Assembly: GCA_036652815.1 (NCBI GenBank)
Contig: JAVVVE010000012.1
Span: 4,014 to 68,013 of the forward strand
DNA: 64,000 nucleotides
Source of the DNA: SZUA-378 sp036652815
GTDB lineage: Bacteria; Bacillota; Clostridia; Lachnospirales; Lachnospiraceae
Direction of reading: 5' to 3'
The notes under the pieces are model-generated. The model was not told the DNA's origin. It worked only from the letters and a program-made list of their open reading frames with translations, and did not search any database. Numbering within the stretch: position 1 is the first letter of the stretch; every line of letters starts with the position of its first letter. Made by a program: the position numbers and the translations under genes. Shown here piece by piece: positions 14,721 to 23,888 of this stretch.

Positions 14721-17273
14721 TTAAAATCCTACTTGTTCTGTTCTGTTAATGATGTCATCCTGTAAAGATCTTGACAGTGAAGTAAATAATGCACTGTAGC
14801 CTGCGACCCTTACTACCAAGCTCTTATATTGTTCCGGATGTTTCTGTGCATCAATCAAAGTATCTTTACTGACTACATTAAATTGAATATGACTTCCTTT
14901 TTGATCAAAGTATCCTCTGATAAAAGCTGCGAAATTTTCCAATCCTGACTGTCCGCTTAGAGCGGAAGGATGAAACTTTTGATTGAACAAAGTACCGTTG
15001 GAAGCAATACCGTGATCTAATTTAGCAACTGAATTGGCAACTGCTGTAGGTCCATGGGTGTCTTTGCCTGCGGAAGGCGATACGCCATCTGCTACCGGTG
15101 TTCCTGCCAGTCTGCCATCCGGAGTAGCTCCTGTCTGTGCTCCTAAAGGTACATTCGCGGATACCGGATATAGCCCTGCCTGATATTGACCGCCTCTTGG
15201 ATTATGATAAGTCTCCAATGGCTTGGTATAGGTATATGCAACATCTTTTGCAAAGGCGTCTACCACATCGATATCATTGCCAAACTTTGGAACCTGTTCG
15301 ATTAACGCAAGTAACTCATCATATCTTTGTCTGTCTGCTGCCTCTCTGCCATAAGATGCTATCGTGGCTGCGATCTTTGTAACCTGCTCTGCATTGACAG
15401 TAGTTCCATTTTGCAGCAAGGACTGTACTACCTCTTTGGTCAAGGTCTCCACTTTGTTCCTTGGTATGCCATGTCCATAATTCTCTGCTAATGCTTTTTT
15501 ATATTCCTGTAACGTTACTTTATGCTCTTCAAATACTAATTGTTTAATCGCATACAGCGAATCTGCCATGTTGGCAACACCAAATCCCTGCGGACCTGTG
15601 AAGTTATAGATAGCTCCGCCTTCCTGTACTGTCTTTCCACGCTTAATACAATCTTCTACCATACAGGATAGATATGGTAATGGACAACGCTCTTTATGTG
15701 CAACATCGATGGCATTATCCGCATTTACTAATAGTTCAATGCAATAATTCATCTGCTTCTTATAAGCAGTGTAAAATTCATCAAACGTCTTCATTTTGGT
15801 TACATCACCGGTCTGTACCCCGACTCGCTCCCCATCTTCATAGCCATTAGAAAATACCAGTTCCAGTGGTCTGCACATATTGAAGAATGCGGCATCATGC
15901 CAGCCTTCTGTCTTACCTGCTTTTTGTGGTTCCACACATCCGATAATATTATATTCTCTGGCATCTGCCAAGGTTAAGCCTCTGTTCATTAACGATGGAA
16001 TAATCACTTCATCGTTGTAATAGGCAGGCAATCCAATCCCTGTTCTGGTTACCGCAGTAGCCTTTATTAAAAAATCATGCGGTGTTTTATTCCATATACG
16101 AACAGATAAAGATGGTTGTGGCAGCTGCACATGCATAGAAGCCTCTAGGCACATATAGGATAACTCATTGGTAACATCTTCTCCATCTGCATTCTGTCCA
16201 CCGGCAATCAGGTTCTGAAACAAACCATACCCTGCGAATCCCTCTGCACTGCCTGCATCTCTGACTTTATTCAAATCATTTAATTTAATCCAGATACAAT
16301 CTATCAGTTCCTGTGCCGATTCTTTGGTAATCACACCGGTATCTAAATCATGTTGATAATAAGGATACATATATTGATCAAATCGACCCGGAGAAATGGA
16401 ATGTCCGCTAGATTCTATCTGTAACAGCATCTGTACAAACCAAAACGACTGACATGCTTCATAAAAAGAAGTAGCTCCCGTTCTTGGTACTTTAGCACAA
16501 TTATCTGCTATTTGTAATAATTCTTTTTTCCTTGTGGCATCTGAACACTGCTTTGCCTGTTGTTTCGCCAGACTGCTATATCTGGCCGCATAATCAATCA
16601 CTGCCTGACAGCTCATAATCACTGCTTCTAAAAAATGACTTCTGGTCGCATAATCAGCATCTGCAATATTAGCCAAACGTAATTCGTCAGCTGCTTCTTT
16701 TATAATGCCTTCATAACCAACTGCTAAAACTTTCTCATACGCCACTGTCACATGACCGACTCCGTTATAATAATAGTTGCCCGGTGTAAAGATATTGTGT
16801 GCAATCGCTGTGCGTGCTTCCGGTGCCATATACTCTGTTGCCAACTCGCTGGTGGTCTTGCCCTTCCAATACCGATATACCTGATGAAGTGTTTTCTTCG
16901 TCTCTTCTGAGATGTAGAAAGGATCTGCACTCCTCGTTGCTACCGTATCAAATTCCTCTTCTAACCATGCATAGGAGAATTCAGGAAACACCTGACAGCT
17001 TCTTGGCTGGACAGAAGCGCTGCCAACGATAAGTTCTTCCTCTCGAATCGTAATAGGAATCCCCGCCAAAATATGTGCAAAAGCTTTCGCCCTTCTGGTA
17101 ATCACAGGCTCTCCCTCAGTCTCCTGATAAGATTCTGTGATGAGCACTGCTCTGTCCGCTTCAATCTGTGGCATCTTCTCAAACAGCATCTCCTGTAGTC
17201 TGACAATTCTGGCACTTTTTTTAATCTCAAATTCTTCTATAGTTCCGTTATTCATCTTGTTATTGCTGCTCAT
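14721..17273 (-). CDS. B12-independent 1,2-propanediol dehydratase (glycyl-radical enzyme)
   Basis: 850-residue glycyl-radical enzyme. The active-site thiyl cysteine is Cys446 with Glu448 (IIGCVEPQ) and the radical glycine is Gly825 (VVRVAGYSALF), 25 residues from the end. The GCVEP motif marks the eliminase group (propanediol, glycerol, choline) rather than pyruvate formate-lyase. Together with fucose genes, an aldolase and a Pdu-type shell, dehydration of 1,2-propanediol to propionaldehyde is the best call. Its activase follows immediately. AAGGAGGAG precedes the ATG. Glycerol dehydratase is the nearest alternative. Confidence 0.92.
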   Translation of the reverse strand: MSSNNKMNNGTIEEFEIKKSARIVRLQEMLFEKMPQIEADRAVLITESYQETEGEPVITRRAKAFAHILAGIPITIREEELIVGSASVQPRSCQVFPEFSYAWLEEEFDTVATRSADPFYISEETKKTLHQVYRYWKGKTTSELATEYMAPEARTAIAHNIFTPGNYYYNGVGHVTVAYEKVLAVGYEGIIKEAADELRLANIADADYATRSHFLEAVIMSCQAVIDYAARYSSLAKQQAKQCSDATRKKELLQIADNCAKVPRTGATSFYEACQSFWFVQMLLQIESSGHSISPGRFDQYMYPYYQHDLDTGVITKESAQELIDCIWIKLNDLNKVRDAGSAEGFAGYGLFQNLIAGGQNADGEDVTNELSYMCLEASMHVQLPQPSLSVRIWNKTPHDFLIKATAVTRTGIGLPAYYNDEVIIPSLMNRGLTLADAREYNIIGCVEPQKAGKTEGWHDAAFFNMCRPLELVFSNGYEDGERVGVQTGDVTKMKTFDEFYTAYKKQMNYCIELLVNADNAIDVAHKERCPLPYLSCMVEDCIKRGKTVQEGGAIYNFTGPQGFGVANMADSLYAIKQLVFEEHKVTLQEYKKALAENYGHGIPRNKVETLTKEVVQSLLQNGTTVNAEQVTKIAATIASYGREAADRQRYDELLALIEQVPKFGNDIDVVDAFAKDVAYTYTKPLETYHNPRGGQYQAGLYPVSANVPLGAQTGATPDGRLAGTPVADGVSPSAGKDTHGPTAVANSVAKLDHGIASNGTLFNQKFHPSALSGQSGLENFAAFIRGYFDQKGSHIQFNVVSKDTLIDAQKHPEQYKSLVVRVAGYSALFTSLSRSLQDDIINRTEQVGF

Positions 17274-17321
17274 GGCTCCTCCTTCGAGTAGTCCAAATCC
17301 CTACCATATCATCCGGCTCTA

Positions 17322-18074
17322 TTATTTTAGTTCAGCCATAATCTTCTTTGCAATCTCTGCAACCAGTGCTTCCTGGCTATTCTCTGCATCATGATGATGT
17401 AACATAGCTTCACCCGGATGTCTGCCTGTAAGACCATAATTCTCACGCATACTGCATAACTTCTTTACTTCACTATCCGGTAACTCCTGTGCTCCACCCA
17501 GTTGTTTTGCGATAAATAGCAGTTGTGCATAGAATTCTACAGACTCCATCTTATGATAAGCACCCAGTAACGAATCAGAATAAGTCAAAGCACCATGATT
17601 CTCCAATAATACTGCATCATAGTTCTGTAAATATTTAGATACTGCATCCGGAATCTCCATCGTAGAAGGTGTTCCGTAAGGAGCGATCGGCACTTCACCT
17701 AGACCAATGACTGCCTCCGGCATAATTGGCTGATCTAACGGTATCCCTGCAATAGCAAATCCTGTTGCATACATCGGATGTGCGTGAACAACGGACTGTA
17801 CATCTGCTCTTTCTGAATAAACACGCATATGCATCTTAATCTCAGAAGATGGTTTGAATTGACCATTTGCCTGCAACACTTTTCCGGTCTTATCCACTTT
17901 ACAGATATAGTCCGGTGTCATAAATCCTTTGCTGACACCTGTTGGTGTACATAAAAATTCATTCTCCGATATTTTGACAGAGATATTACCATCATTAGCT
18001 GCTACCATACCCTTGTCATAGATTCTTCTTCCTATCTCACATATTTCTTTCTTAATTTCATATTCTGATATCAT
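17322..18074 (-). CDS. fucA: L-fuculose-phosphate aldolase-like, compartment-tagged, His-rich linker
   Basis: 250-residue class II aldolase and first gene of the compartment operon. The residue numbering of the metal site is the same as in the paralogue at 12258: Glu78, His97, His99, His160. The body is nearly collinear with that paralogue, but the linker is shorter and carries HHHD in place of the Cys cluster, followed by EALVAEIAKKIMAELK, an encapsulation-type helix. One copy could serve L-fuculose-1-phosphate and the other L-rhamnulose-1-phosphate, or the pair may be redundant. AAGGAG precedes the ATG and a promoter is proposed at 18140-18168. Confidence 0.92.
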   Translation of the reverse strand: MISEYEIKKEICEIGRRIYDKGMVAANDGNISVKISENEFLCTPTGVSKGFMTPDYICKVDKTGKVLQANGQFKPSSEIKMHMRVYSERADVQSVVHAHPMYATGFAIAGIPLDQPIMPEAVIGLGEVPIAPYGTPSTMEIPDAVSKYLQNYDAVLLENHGALTYSDSLLGAYHKMESVEFYAQLLFIAKQLGGAQELPDSEVKKLCSMRENYGLTGRHPGEAMLHHHDAENSQEALVAEIAKKIMAELK

Positions 18075-18139
18075 ATTGTTTCTCCTTCTCTTTATGTTGT
18101 TTGTACTGTGTTTTGTTGGTTTCGTGTCTGTTTGAATGA

Positions 18140-18168
18140 ATTATATCACTGCTTCACAAGAAAAGCAA
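18140..18168 (-). promoter_or_regulatory. Candidate sigma-A promoter of the microcompartment operon
   Basis: On the minus strand TTGCTT, a 17-base spacer, and a perfect TATAAT lie about 65 bases upstream of the first aldolase gene, immediately after the HAD phosphatase stop. The -35 is weak (3 of 6), which fits an activated promoter. No terminator is visible between here and the chemoreceptor end at 541, so one 17.5-kb transcript is possible. Confidence 0.45.
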
Positions 18169-18915
18169 CTATAATCCGCAAAGAAAATTCTTTTTTATAT
18201 AATTTTTTACTTCATTTTCTTCCTTTACCCAATATCCATAATCTGCAGTGTCCAACAGTTCTTTATCGTTGTCCTGATCTCCAAAAGCAAGTACTTCATC
18301 CGATGGTGTTAAAAACCGCTGTTTTACAGCTTTTAGTGCTTCTCCTTTATGGATTCCACACCTCGTAAAGTCAAGCCAGGTGTCTCCCCAGTAGGATGCA
18401 TGCAAGGTTTCCTGCCATCTTTTTACAAAAGGTTCTGCCTGTATCTCTTCCTTTCTATGATCATGATAAACAGAGATGCGGAGAAATGCTTCCGGGATAT
18501 CACGCAAAGCTCTTACATGCATGGGGTGTAAATTGTTTTTGCTCAAATAGCTCAGATACTCCTGTTTTTCAGAAGCAATGTAGCACGTATGCAGCCCTGC
18601 CGCCAGCCATTCATATTCTGTATGTTCCTTGATCTCACGAATACAGTCAATACCGGATTGATAAGGAATCGTTTTCTGGTATTGAATCTCTTCATGATAC
18701 ATAATCAGTGCTCCATTCTCACAAATATAAATGATATCATATGATACCGGTGCAAAGAATCTCTTTAATTCCTGATAGCTTCTGCCACTCGCAACTGCAA
18801 ATAAAATACCCTTCTCTTTCAGTTGTCGAATCATGCTGATTATCTCTGCATCCAATTCTTTATGTCCCGCCGGAAGCAGTGTTCCGTCCAGATCACTCAC
18901 AATTAATTTTATCAT
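18169..18915 (-). CDS. Cof-type HAD hydrolase (sugar-phosphatase-like)
   Basis: 248 residues of the haloacid dehalogenase superfamily, Cof/YidA type: motif I SDLDGTLLP (nucleophile Asp8), motif II VASGRSY, and motif IV FGDQDNDKELLD. It probably dephosphorylates a sugar phosphate or flavin-type phosphate in the cytosol; the substrate cannot be told. It lies between the terminator of the importer operon and the compartment promoter, so it may be a small unit of its own. AAGGTG is upstream of the ATG. Confidence 0.88.
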   Translation of the reverse strand: MIKLIVSDLDGTLLPAGHKELDAEIISMIRQLKEKGILFAVASGRSYQELKRFFAPVSYDIIYICENGALIMYHEEIQYQKTIPYQSGIDCIREIKEHTEYEWLAAGLHTCYIASEKQEYLSYLSKNNLHPMHVRALRDIPEAFLRISVYHDHRKEEIQAEPFVKRWQETLHASYWGDTWLDFTRCGIHKGEALKAVKQRFLTPSDEVLAFGDQDNDKELLDTADYGYWVKEENEVKNYIKKNFLCGL

Positions 18916-18946
18916 ATTGACACCTTTCTTAATTAAAATGATTTTT

Positions 18947-18980
18947 AAAAAAATCTCCTCTTCGTTCTGAAGAGGAGATT
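18947..18980 (-). terminator. Intrinsic terminator after the sugar importer operon
   Basis: A perfect 12-bp stem (AATCTCCTCTTC with GAAGAGGAGATT) with a 5-base loop is followed on the minus strand by seven U. It ends the rbsC-rbsA-rbsC-rbsB-type operon. Confidence 0.9.
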
Positions 18981-19017
18981 CCTTAAGTATGACTATACTC
19001 CTTACACAAACTATTGA

Positions 19018-20181
19018 CTAATCGTATAAGTTCTGTGCGATTTCTTCGCTGTCCATGTTTGCTGCTGTAAACCATTGGCATCCTGTATCAACATCTGATA
19101 CGGTCTCGCCTTTGGCAGCTTTAACACATAAATCAACAACTGCTTCGCCCATTGCTACTGGAGCCTGTGTAACTGCACCGATAAATGTGCCGTCTTTTAC
19201 AGCGCCTTTGATAACAACACCTGAGTCAAATGCAACGCCGATAACTTTGTCATCTGTTGCGCCGAATTTCTTCAAGTTTTCATTAGCTGTTACCATAGCT
19301 TCGCCTGAATGCTGGTTAGAACCGTAGATACAGATTGTATCTGCTTTGTTCAATAATGTCTGGCAGTCAAGTGCTGATAATTCTGAAGTAACCTGAGCCG
19401 GAACTGCAACGTCGATAATAACGTTTGCTTTGTCTGCTTTTTCTACTTTAGAGTCAGATACATATCTGTCATTACCTTCAACAGATACTGTCTTGCCATC
19501 TGCTGCGATTAAAGAAGCCATTTTGTCAATGAATCCAAGACCACGGTTTACGATAGATTCTGATGTAGCATCTTGTCCCATAACACCGATTCTAACAGGA
19601 TCTTTTGCTGCTGCGATTCTGTCTTTCAATACTTTATAGGTTTCTTCTGCTGCTAATTCGCCTGCTGCATAGTTATCTGTAGAAGCATTAGCTACAACTG
19701 CTCCCTCTGGAGCATCCGGAACACCTGAGTCAAATCCAACAATAGGGATACCAGCTGCTTGTGCTGCTGAGATTGCATCAAGACATGCGCTTGTATCTAA
19801 TGCTGCTAAAGCGATTGACTGTGGTTTTGTGTTGATAGCACTGTTTAACATCTGTACTTGATCAGCGATATCTGATTCTGAGTTAGGTCCTACGAAATTA
19901 ATCTTAACGCCTAATTCGTCGGCTTTTTGCTGTGCACCCTTTAATACTGCTTGCCAGTATTGATGCTGAAATCCTTTTGATACGATTTCAATGCTCATGT
20001 CACCTGCCGGTGCTGCTGCTTCTTCTTTTACTTCTTCTGTTGCTGCAGGTGCTGCTTCTGTTGCTGCAGGTGCTGCTTCTGTTGCTGCAGGTGCTGCTGT
20101 TTCTGCTTTTGCTCCACAGCCAACCAGCATCGTTGCAACTACTGCTACTGATACTAATACACTAACTAACTTTTTCTTCAT
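19018..20181 (-). CDS. Sugar ABC transporter substrate-binding lipoprotein (RbsB-like)
   Basis: 387 residues. A lipoprotein signal peptide with lipobox LVGC (Cys at 22) is followed by a low-complexity Ala/Pro/Thr/Glu linker with three APAATEA repeats, then a type I periplasmic-binding domain (peripla_BP_4): EIVSKGFQHQYWQAVLKGAQ, IPIVGFDSG, GVMGQDATSES. This class binds pentoses, fucose, rhamnose or AI-2. It is the last gene of the importer operon, which is usual for the highly expressed binding protein. AGGAGG precedes the ATG. Confidence 0.92.
   Translation of the reverse strand: MKKKLVSVLVSVAVVATMLVGCGAKAETAAPAATEAAPAATEAAPAATEEVKEEAAAPAGDMSIEIVSKGFQHQYWQAVLKGAQQKADELGVKINFVGPNSESDIADQVQMLNSAINTKPQSIALAALDTSACLDAISAAQAAGIPIVGFDSGVPDAPEGAVVANASTDNYAAGELAAEETYKVLKDRIAAAKDPVRIGVMGQDATSESIVNRGLGFIDKMASLIAADGKTVSVEGNDRYVSDSKVEKADKANVIIDVAVPAQVTSELSALDCQTLLNKADTICIYGSNQHSGEAMVTANENLKKFGATDDKVIGVAFDSGVVIKGAVKDGTFIGAVTQAPVAMGEAVVDLCVKAAKGETVSDVDTGCQWFTAANMDSEEIAQNLYD
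20034..20096. repeat. Three perfect 21-bp tandem repeats coding the lipoprotein linker
   Basis: Three identical copies of a 21-base unit (20034-20054, 20055-20075, 20076-20096) encode the repeated seven-residue linker of the binding protein. Being in frame, gain or loss of copies would only change linker length. Confidence 0.93.
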
Positions 20182-20258
20182 TTCTTTTCCTCCTGAAATG
20201 TTTTATTTATTAAAGTCACCACCATGGTAACACTTAATACACTTAACAATAACTTGCC

Positions 20259-21263
20259 TTATGCAGCTCTTCGATTCTTAATCACATCGATTAATACCGC
20301 TAACATAAGAATAATACCTGTGATGATCTGCTGCCAGTTTGCCTGCAATCCAATATAAGGAAGACCGGTCTTTAGTAATGACATAACGAATACTCCTAAT
20401 AATGTACCTGTAATCGTACCTGCTCCACCGGTCATCGAAGTTCCACCTATAATAGCTCCTGCGATGGCATCCAGTTCCAATCCTGCTCCGGTTCCGGGTG
20501 CTACCGCCTGGAATGTCGCTGCATATGCAACGCCGGCGATCCCTGCAAAAGTACCGGAAATGACATAAGCTAGGATTTGCCATTTTACCACATTAACACC
20601 GGATAGTCTAGTAGCTTCTTTATTACTTCCCAAAGCGATAATATAACGCCCCGGTCTTGACTTGTTCAAAAAGATCGACATAAGCACTACGCAGAGCAAT
20701 ACCACTACAAATCCAATCGGTATTAACAACGAGTCCGTATTAATCTTGAAAATACTGCGGAACCATCCTTGTGCAGTACTTGCCGGTGGCCATGTAACGC
20801 TGATTCCACCTGTTACGATAGAGCCCAAACCTCTAACTGCCATCATCGTACCCAGAGTAGCTATAAATGGCGGCAGATTCAGTATCGCCACTAAAAATCC
20901 GTTAAAGAGACCAATCAACGTACCTGCAAGAATCGTAATTAATATACCAACTATAACCGGTGCGTTCAAATGCGTGACACAAAATCCACCAATCAAACCA
21001 CAGCATACCATACCGGTTCCAATAGAGAGATCAACCCCTCCTGTAATCAAAGCAAACGTAACACCAATTGCCATAAAGCTAATGTAATAAGAATAATCCA
21101 AGATGCTGACAAGTGTTGAATACTGTCTGAATGGTGGGCTGACAACACAGAAGAAAAGTGCCAGGAAAATAATAACAAGTACTACCACTATTCGCTGTGT
21201 ACCGATTGTTTTCACAATAGGGTTATTCATAAATGCGTTGTTTTTCTTTGTTTGATTCGTCAT
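20259..21263 (-). CDS. Sugar ABC transporter permease (RbsC family), second copy
   Basis: 334-residue membrane protein of the BPD_transp_2/RbsC family with about 8-10 hydrophobic segments. The ATPase-contact loop is seen as LGSNKEATRLSGVNV, and GAIIGGTSMTGGAGTI near the C-terminus is the usual family signature. The start at 21263 is taken because the ATG at 21272 lies only two bases from AGGAGG; either is possible. With the permease at 22791 it probably forms a heterodimeric channel, as in the rhamnose and AI-2 importers. Confidence 0.91.
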   Translation of the reverse strand: MTNQTKKNNAFMNNPIVKTIGTQRIVVVLVIIFLALFFCVVSPPFRQYSTLVSILDYSYYISFMAIGVTFALITGGVDLSIGTGMVCCGLIGGFCVTHLNAPVIVGILITILAGTLIGLFNGFLVAILNLPPFIATLGTMMAVRGLGSIVTGGISVTWPPASTAQGWFRSIFKINTDSLLIPIGFVVVLLCVVLMSIFLNKSRPGRYIIALGSNKEATRLSGVNVVKWQILAYVISGTFAGIAGVAYAATFQAVAPGTGAGLELDAIAGAIIGGTSMTGGAGTITGTLLGVFVMSLLKTGLPYIGLQANWQQIITGIILMLAVLIDVIKNRRAA

Positions 21264-21278
21264 TTCCTTCATCTCCTC

Positions 21279-22772
21279 CTATTGTCCCCTCGTAGCGACT
21301 TGCATAATATTCTTCTGTGTAGCTTCTGAGATATCCAGTTCTCCGGTTATCTCGCCTTCACACATAACGACAATACGATCGCTCATTCTAAGAATCTCTG
21401 TCATCTCAGAGGAAATCATGATGATGGATTTTCCTTCTGCTACCAATTCATTAATCAAGTGATAAATCTCACTTTTTGCTCCTACATCGATGCCTCTAGT
21501 AGGTTCATCAAAAATCAATATATCGCAGTTTCTAACCAGCCACTTTGCGATAACCACCTTTTGCTGATTACCACCTGAGAGATTGATGACCTCAGTATCT
21601 ACGGATGGAGTCTTTGTTTTTAAAGAATCTACATATTTCTGTGCAATCTCGGCTTCTTTCTTTTTGTTAATAAATAAGCCTTTCATGAAATGGTTCAAAT
21701 CTGCCATCGTTGAATTCTCAGCAATGGTCTTATCTACAACGATACCATATCGTTTTCTATCCTCTGACAAATAGCCGATTCCATGGTTAACTGCATCCAT
21801 AGGGCTCTTAATCTCTACTTTTTCTCCATTGATATAGATGGTTCCGCTTTCTTTGGCATCTGCTCCAAATAAAGCTCTGGCTGTCTCTGTTCTGCCGGCT
21901 CCCATCAATCCCGAGAAACCAAGGATCTCACCTTTATGCAAAGTGAAGTTGACATTTTTAACCATCTTCCCTGCGTTTAGGTTTTCAACCTTTAGAACGA
22001 CCGGTGCATCTTTGGCAACATTGCTCTTGGTCTTTGGCTCTTCATAGATAACACGCCCAACCATCATGCTGACGATATCATCCTTGGTGCAGTCCTTAGT
22101 AATCAATGTGCCTACATAACTGCCATCTCTCATAACCGTTACTCGATCGGTAATGACTTTAATCTCGTCCATACGATGTGAGATATATACGATACCAAGT
22201 CCTTTTTCTCTCAAATCGCGAATAATCTTAAATAGTTCTGCAATCTCCGTCTCTGTCAATGCTGCTGACGGCTCATCAAATACAATAACTTTGGCCTCAT
22301 GAGAAATAGCTTTTGCGATCTCACACATCTGTTGCTTACCAACTGTTAATCGGCCCATCTTTTCCGTTGGATCAATCTCGATATTAAGTCTTTCAAAAAG
22401 TTTGTTGGCTTCCTGGTTCATCTTATTATCATCAATTAATTTTCCATTCATCATCTCACGACCGATGAATATGTTCTGAGCTACGGTCAAATGGCTCATC
22501 ATATTTAATTCTTGATGTACGATAACGATACCCGCTTCCTGTGCTTCACGCGGATTGGAAAACTCCACTTCTTTACCTTCGTAGGTAATCGTGCCATCGT
22601 CTTTGCTATAGATTCCGGTAAGTACTTTCATTAAAGTGGATTTGCCGGCACCGTTCTCTCCCATAAGAGCATGAACTTCGCCTTTTTTTACTTCTAAGTT
22701 AACATGATCCAGAGCATGCACTCCCGGGAAAGTTTTATCAATCCCTTTCATTGTTAATATTATATCGCCCAC
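21279..22772 (-). CDS. Sugar ABC transporter ATPase with two nucleotide-binding domains (RbsA-like)
   Basis: 497 residues. The first ABC domain has Walker A GENGAGKST and Walker B VIVFDEPSAAL; the second has a degenerate Walker A (SGLMGAGRTE), signature LSGGNQQKV and Walker B LIFDEPTRGID. This double-domain arrangement is diagnostic of RbsA/MglA/XylG-type importers (CUT2 class). The start is GTG at 22772 with AAAGGAAAG upstream. The gene lies between the two permease genes. Confidence 0.94.
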   Translation of the reverse strand: MGDIILTMKGIDKTFPGVHALDHVNLEVKKGEVHALMGENGAGKSTLMKVLTGIYSKDDGTITYEGKEVEFSNPREAQEAGIVIVHQELNMMSHLTVAQNIFIGREMMNGKLIDDNKMNQEANKLFERLNIEIDPTEKMGRLTVGKQQMCEIAKAISHEAKVIVFDEPSAALTETEIAELFKIIRDLREKGLGIVYISHRMDEIKVITDRVTVMRDGSYVGTLITKDCTKDDIVSMMVGRVIYEEPKTKSNVAKDAPVVLKVENLNAGKMVKNVNFTLHKGEILGFSGLMGAGRTETARALFGADAKESGTIYINGEKVEIKSPMDAVNHGIGYLSEDRKRYGIVVDKTIAENSTMADLNHFMKGLFINKKKEAEIAQKYVDSLKTKTPSVDTEVINLSGGNQQKVVIAKWLVRNCDILIFDEPTRGIDVGAKSEIYHLINELVAEGKSIIMISSEMTEILRMSDRIVVMCEGEITGELDISEATQKNIMQVATRGQ

Positions 22773-22790
22773 GTTATCACTTTCCTTTCA

Positions 22791-23774
22791 CTAATTTCTT
22801 TTTTTGCGGCTTCGTACATCTGCATATACTGCTGCAAGCACGATTAGTCCGGTAATTACATATTGCCAATCCTTCTGGAATCCCATTGCCAAGATACCTT
22901 CTTGTAATAATGAGATAATCATAACACCGATGAAAGTACCGCCTATCGAGGCAACGCCACCTGCCATGGATGTACCACCCATTACACAGCTTGCAATCGC
23001 ATCATTATTGAAAGTATCTCCCAGTCCCGGCTGCACTGTGGTGTAAGCACCTACATAAGCAATCGCTGCTACTCCGGCCAGTGTTCCGCAGATCACATAA
23101 GCGAGCATTTCCCATTTTTTAACATTAACTCCCGAAAGACGTACTGCTTCTTTGTTGCTTCCAATACACAGGATGTAACGTCCTGCTTTGGTTTTTTGAA
23201 GTACAATAGCACAAAGAATAGCTATAATCGTAAAGAATATCAATCCCGTCGGAATATTAATCCCATTCACATTCAGTTTGACAAACCCTCGAAACCAGCC
23301 GTTATCCTGCACTGCCTGTGGCCAGCTGATGGACTGAGTCTTTGTAAATACAGAGCCGATACCTTTGGCTAACATCATGCTTGCCATGGAAGTAATAAAA
23401 GACGGCAATCCCAAATATGCTACCAAATAACCGTTTAATATTCCAAAAGCGGTTCCAATCAGAACCGATATAATCATACACAGTGCCAACGGAACATTGA
23501 ATTTAAGTAATAGCTGTCCGCTAATCAATGCTGCGCAGAACATAACTGCTCCTATCGAGAAGTCGATTCCTCCCGTTGCTATAACAAAGGTAACTCCCAA
23601 TGCCAAGAACCCCAAAAAGTATGCATAATTCAAGGCGCTCAAAATTCTGGAAAAGCTAAGGAAGGTAGGGCTCAGAATAGCAAATACTCCGTACATCAAC
23701 ATCAGTACAAAGAACAGCACCACCCTATTAAATCCTATTTTCTTAACCAGCGCATTATTTTTAATCTTATTCAC
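22791..23774 (-). CDS. Sugar ABC transporter permease (RbsC family), first copy
   Basis: 327 residues, RbsC family, with multiple hydrophobic segments, IGSNKEAVRLSGVNVKKW as the coupling loop and CVMGGTSMAGGVASIGG near the end. It starts with GTG at 23774, eight bases after AGGAGG. It is paralogous to, but clearly different from, the permease at 20259. A candidate promoter at 23830-23858 would make this the first gene of a four-gene importer transcript. Confidence 0.91.
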   Translation of the reverse strand: MNKIKNNALVKKIGFNRVVLFFVLMLMYGVFAILSPTFLSFSRILSALNYAYFLGFLALGVTFVIATGGIDFSIGAVMFCAALISGQLLLKFNVPLALCMIISVLIGTAFGILNGYLVAYLGLPSFITSMASMMLAKGIGSVFTKTQSISWPQAVQDNGWFRGFVKLNVNGINIPTGLIFFTIIAILCAIVLQKTKAGRYILCIGSNKEAVRLSGVNVKKWEMLAYVICGTLAGVAAIAYVGAYTTVQPGLGDTFNNDAIASCVMGGTSMAGGVASIGGTFIGVMIISLLQEGILAMGFQKDWQYVITGLIVLAAVYADVRSRKKRN

Positions 23775-23829
23775 TCTGCATTCCTCCTATTTCTGTCTGT
23801 CGCTGTATCTAATTCTTTCAGATATTGTC

Positions 23830-23858
23830 ATTATATTGCTAATATGGAATCTTGGTAA
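23830..23858 (-). promoter_or_regulatory. Candidate promoter of the sugar importer operon
   Basis: Minus strand TTACCA, a 17-base spacer and TATAAT in the 114-base gap between the tethered binding-protein gene and the first permease. It would allow the importer to be induced separately from the sensor genes, presumably by the YesN-like regulator. Confidence 0.42.
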
Positions 23859-23888
23859 TTGAATATTCTATGAAAAAAGGTTAAATAT

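Noticed and set aside
14721..17273. Glycyl-radical enzyme as pyruvate formate-lyase or choline lyase
   Set aside because: Pyruvate formate-lyase has two adjacent active-site cysteines, absent here. Choline lyase loci lack aldolase, fucose and PduL-with-aldolase contexts; the GCVEP motif alone does not separate the eliminases, so context decided.
4915..18074. Classical B12-dependent pdu operon
   Set aside because: No PduCDE, PduGH or adenosyltransferase gene; the dehydratase is a glycyl-radical enzyme with activase.
20034..20096. Direct repeats as a possible CRISPR array
   Set aside because: The copies abut without spacers and are in frame inside a lipoprotein linker.
20205..20240. Small inverted repeat around CCATGG between binding protein and permease
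   Set aside because: Stem too short and imperfect to call an attenuator or processing site.
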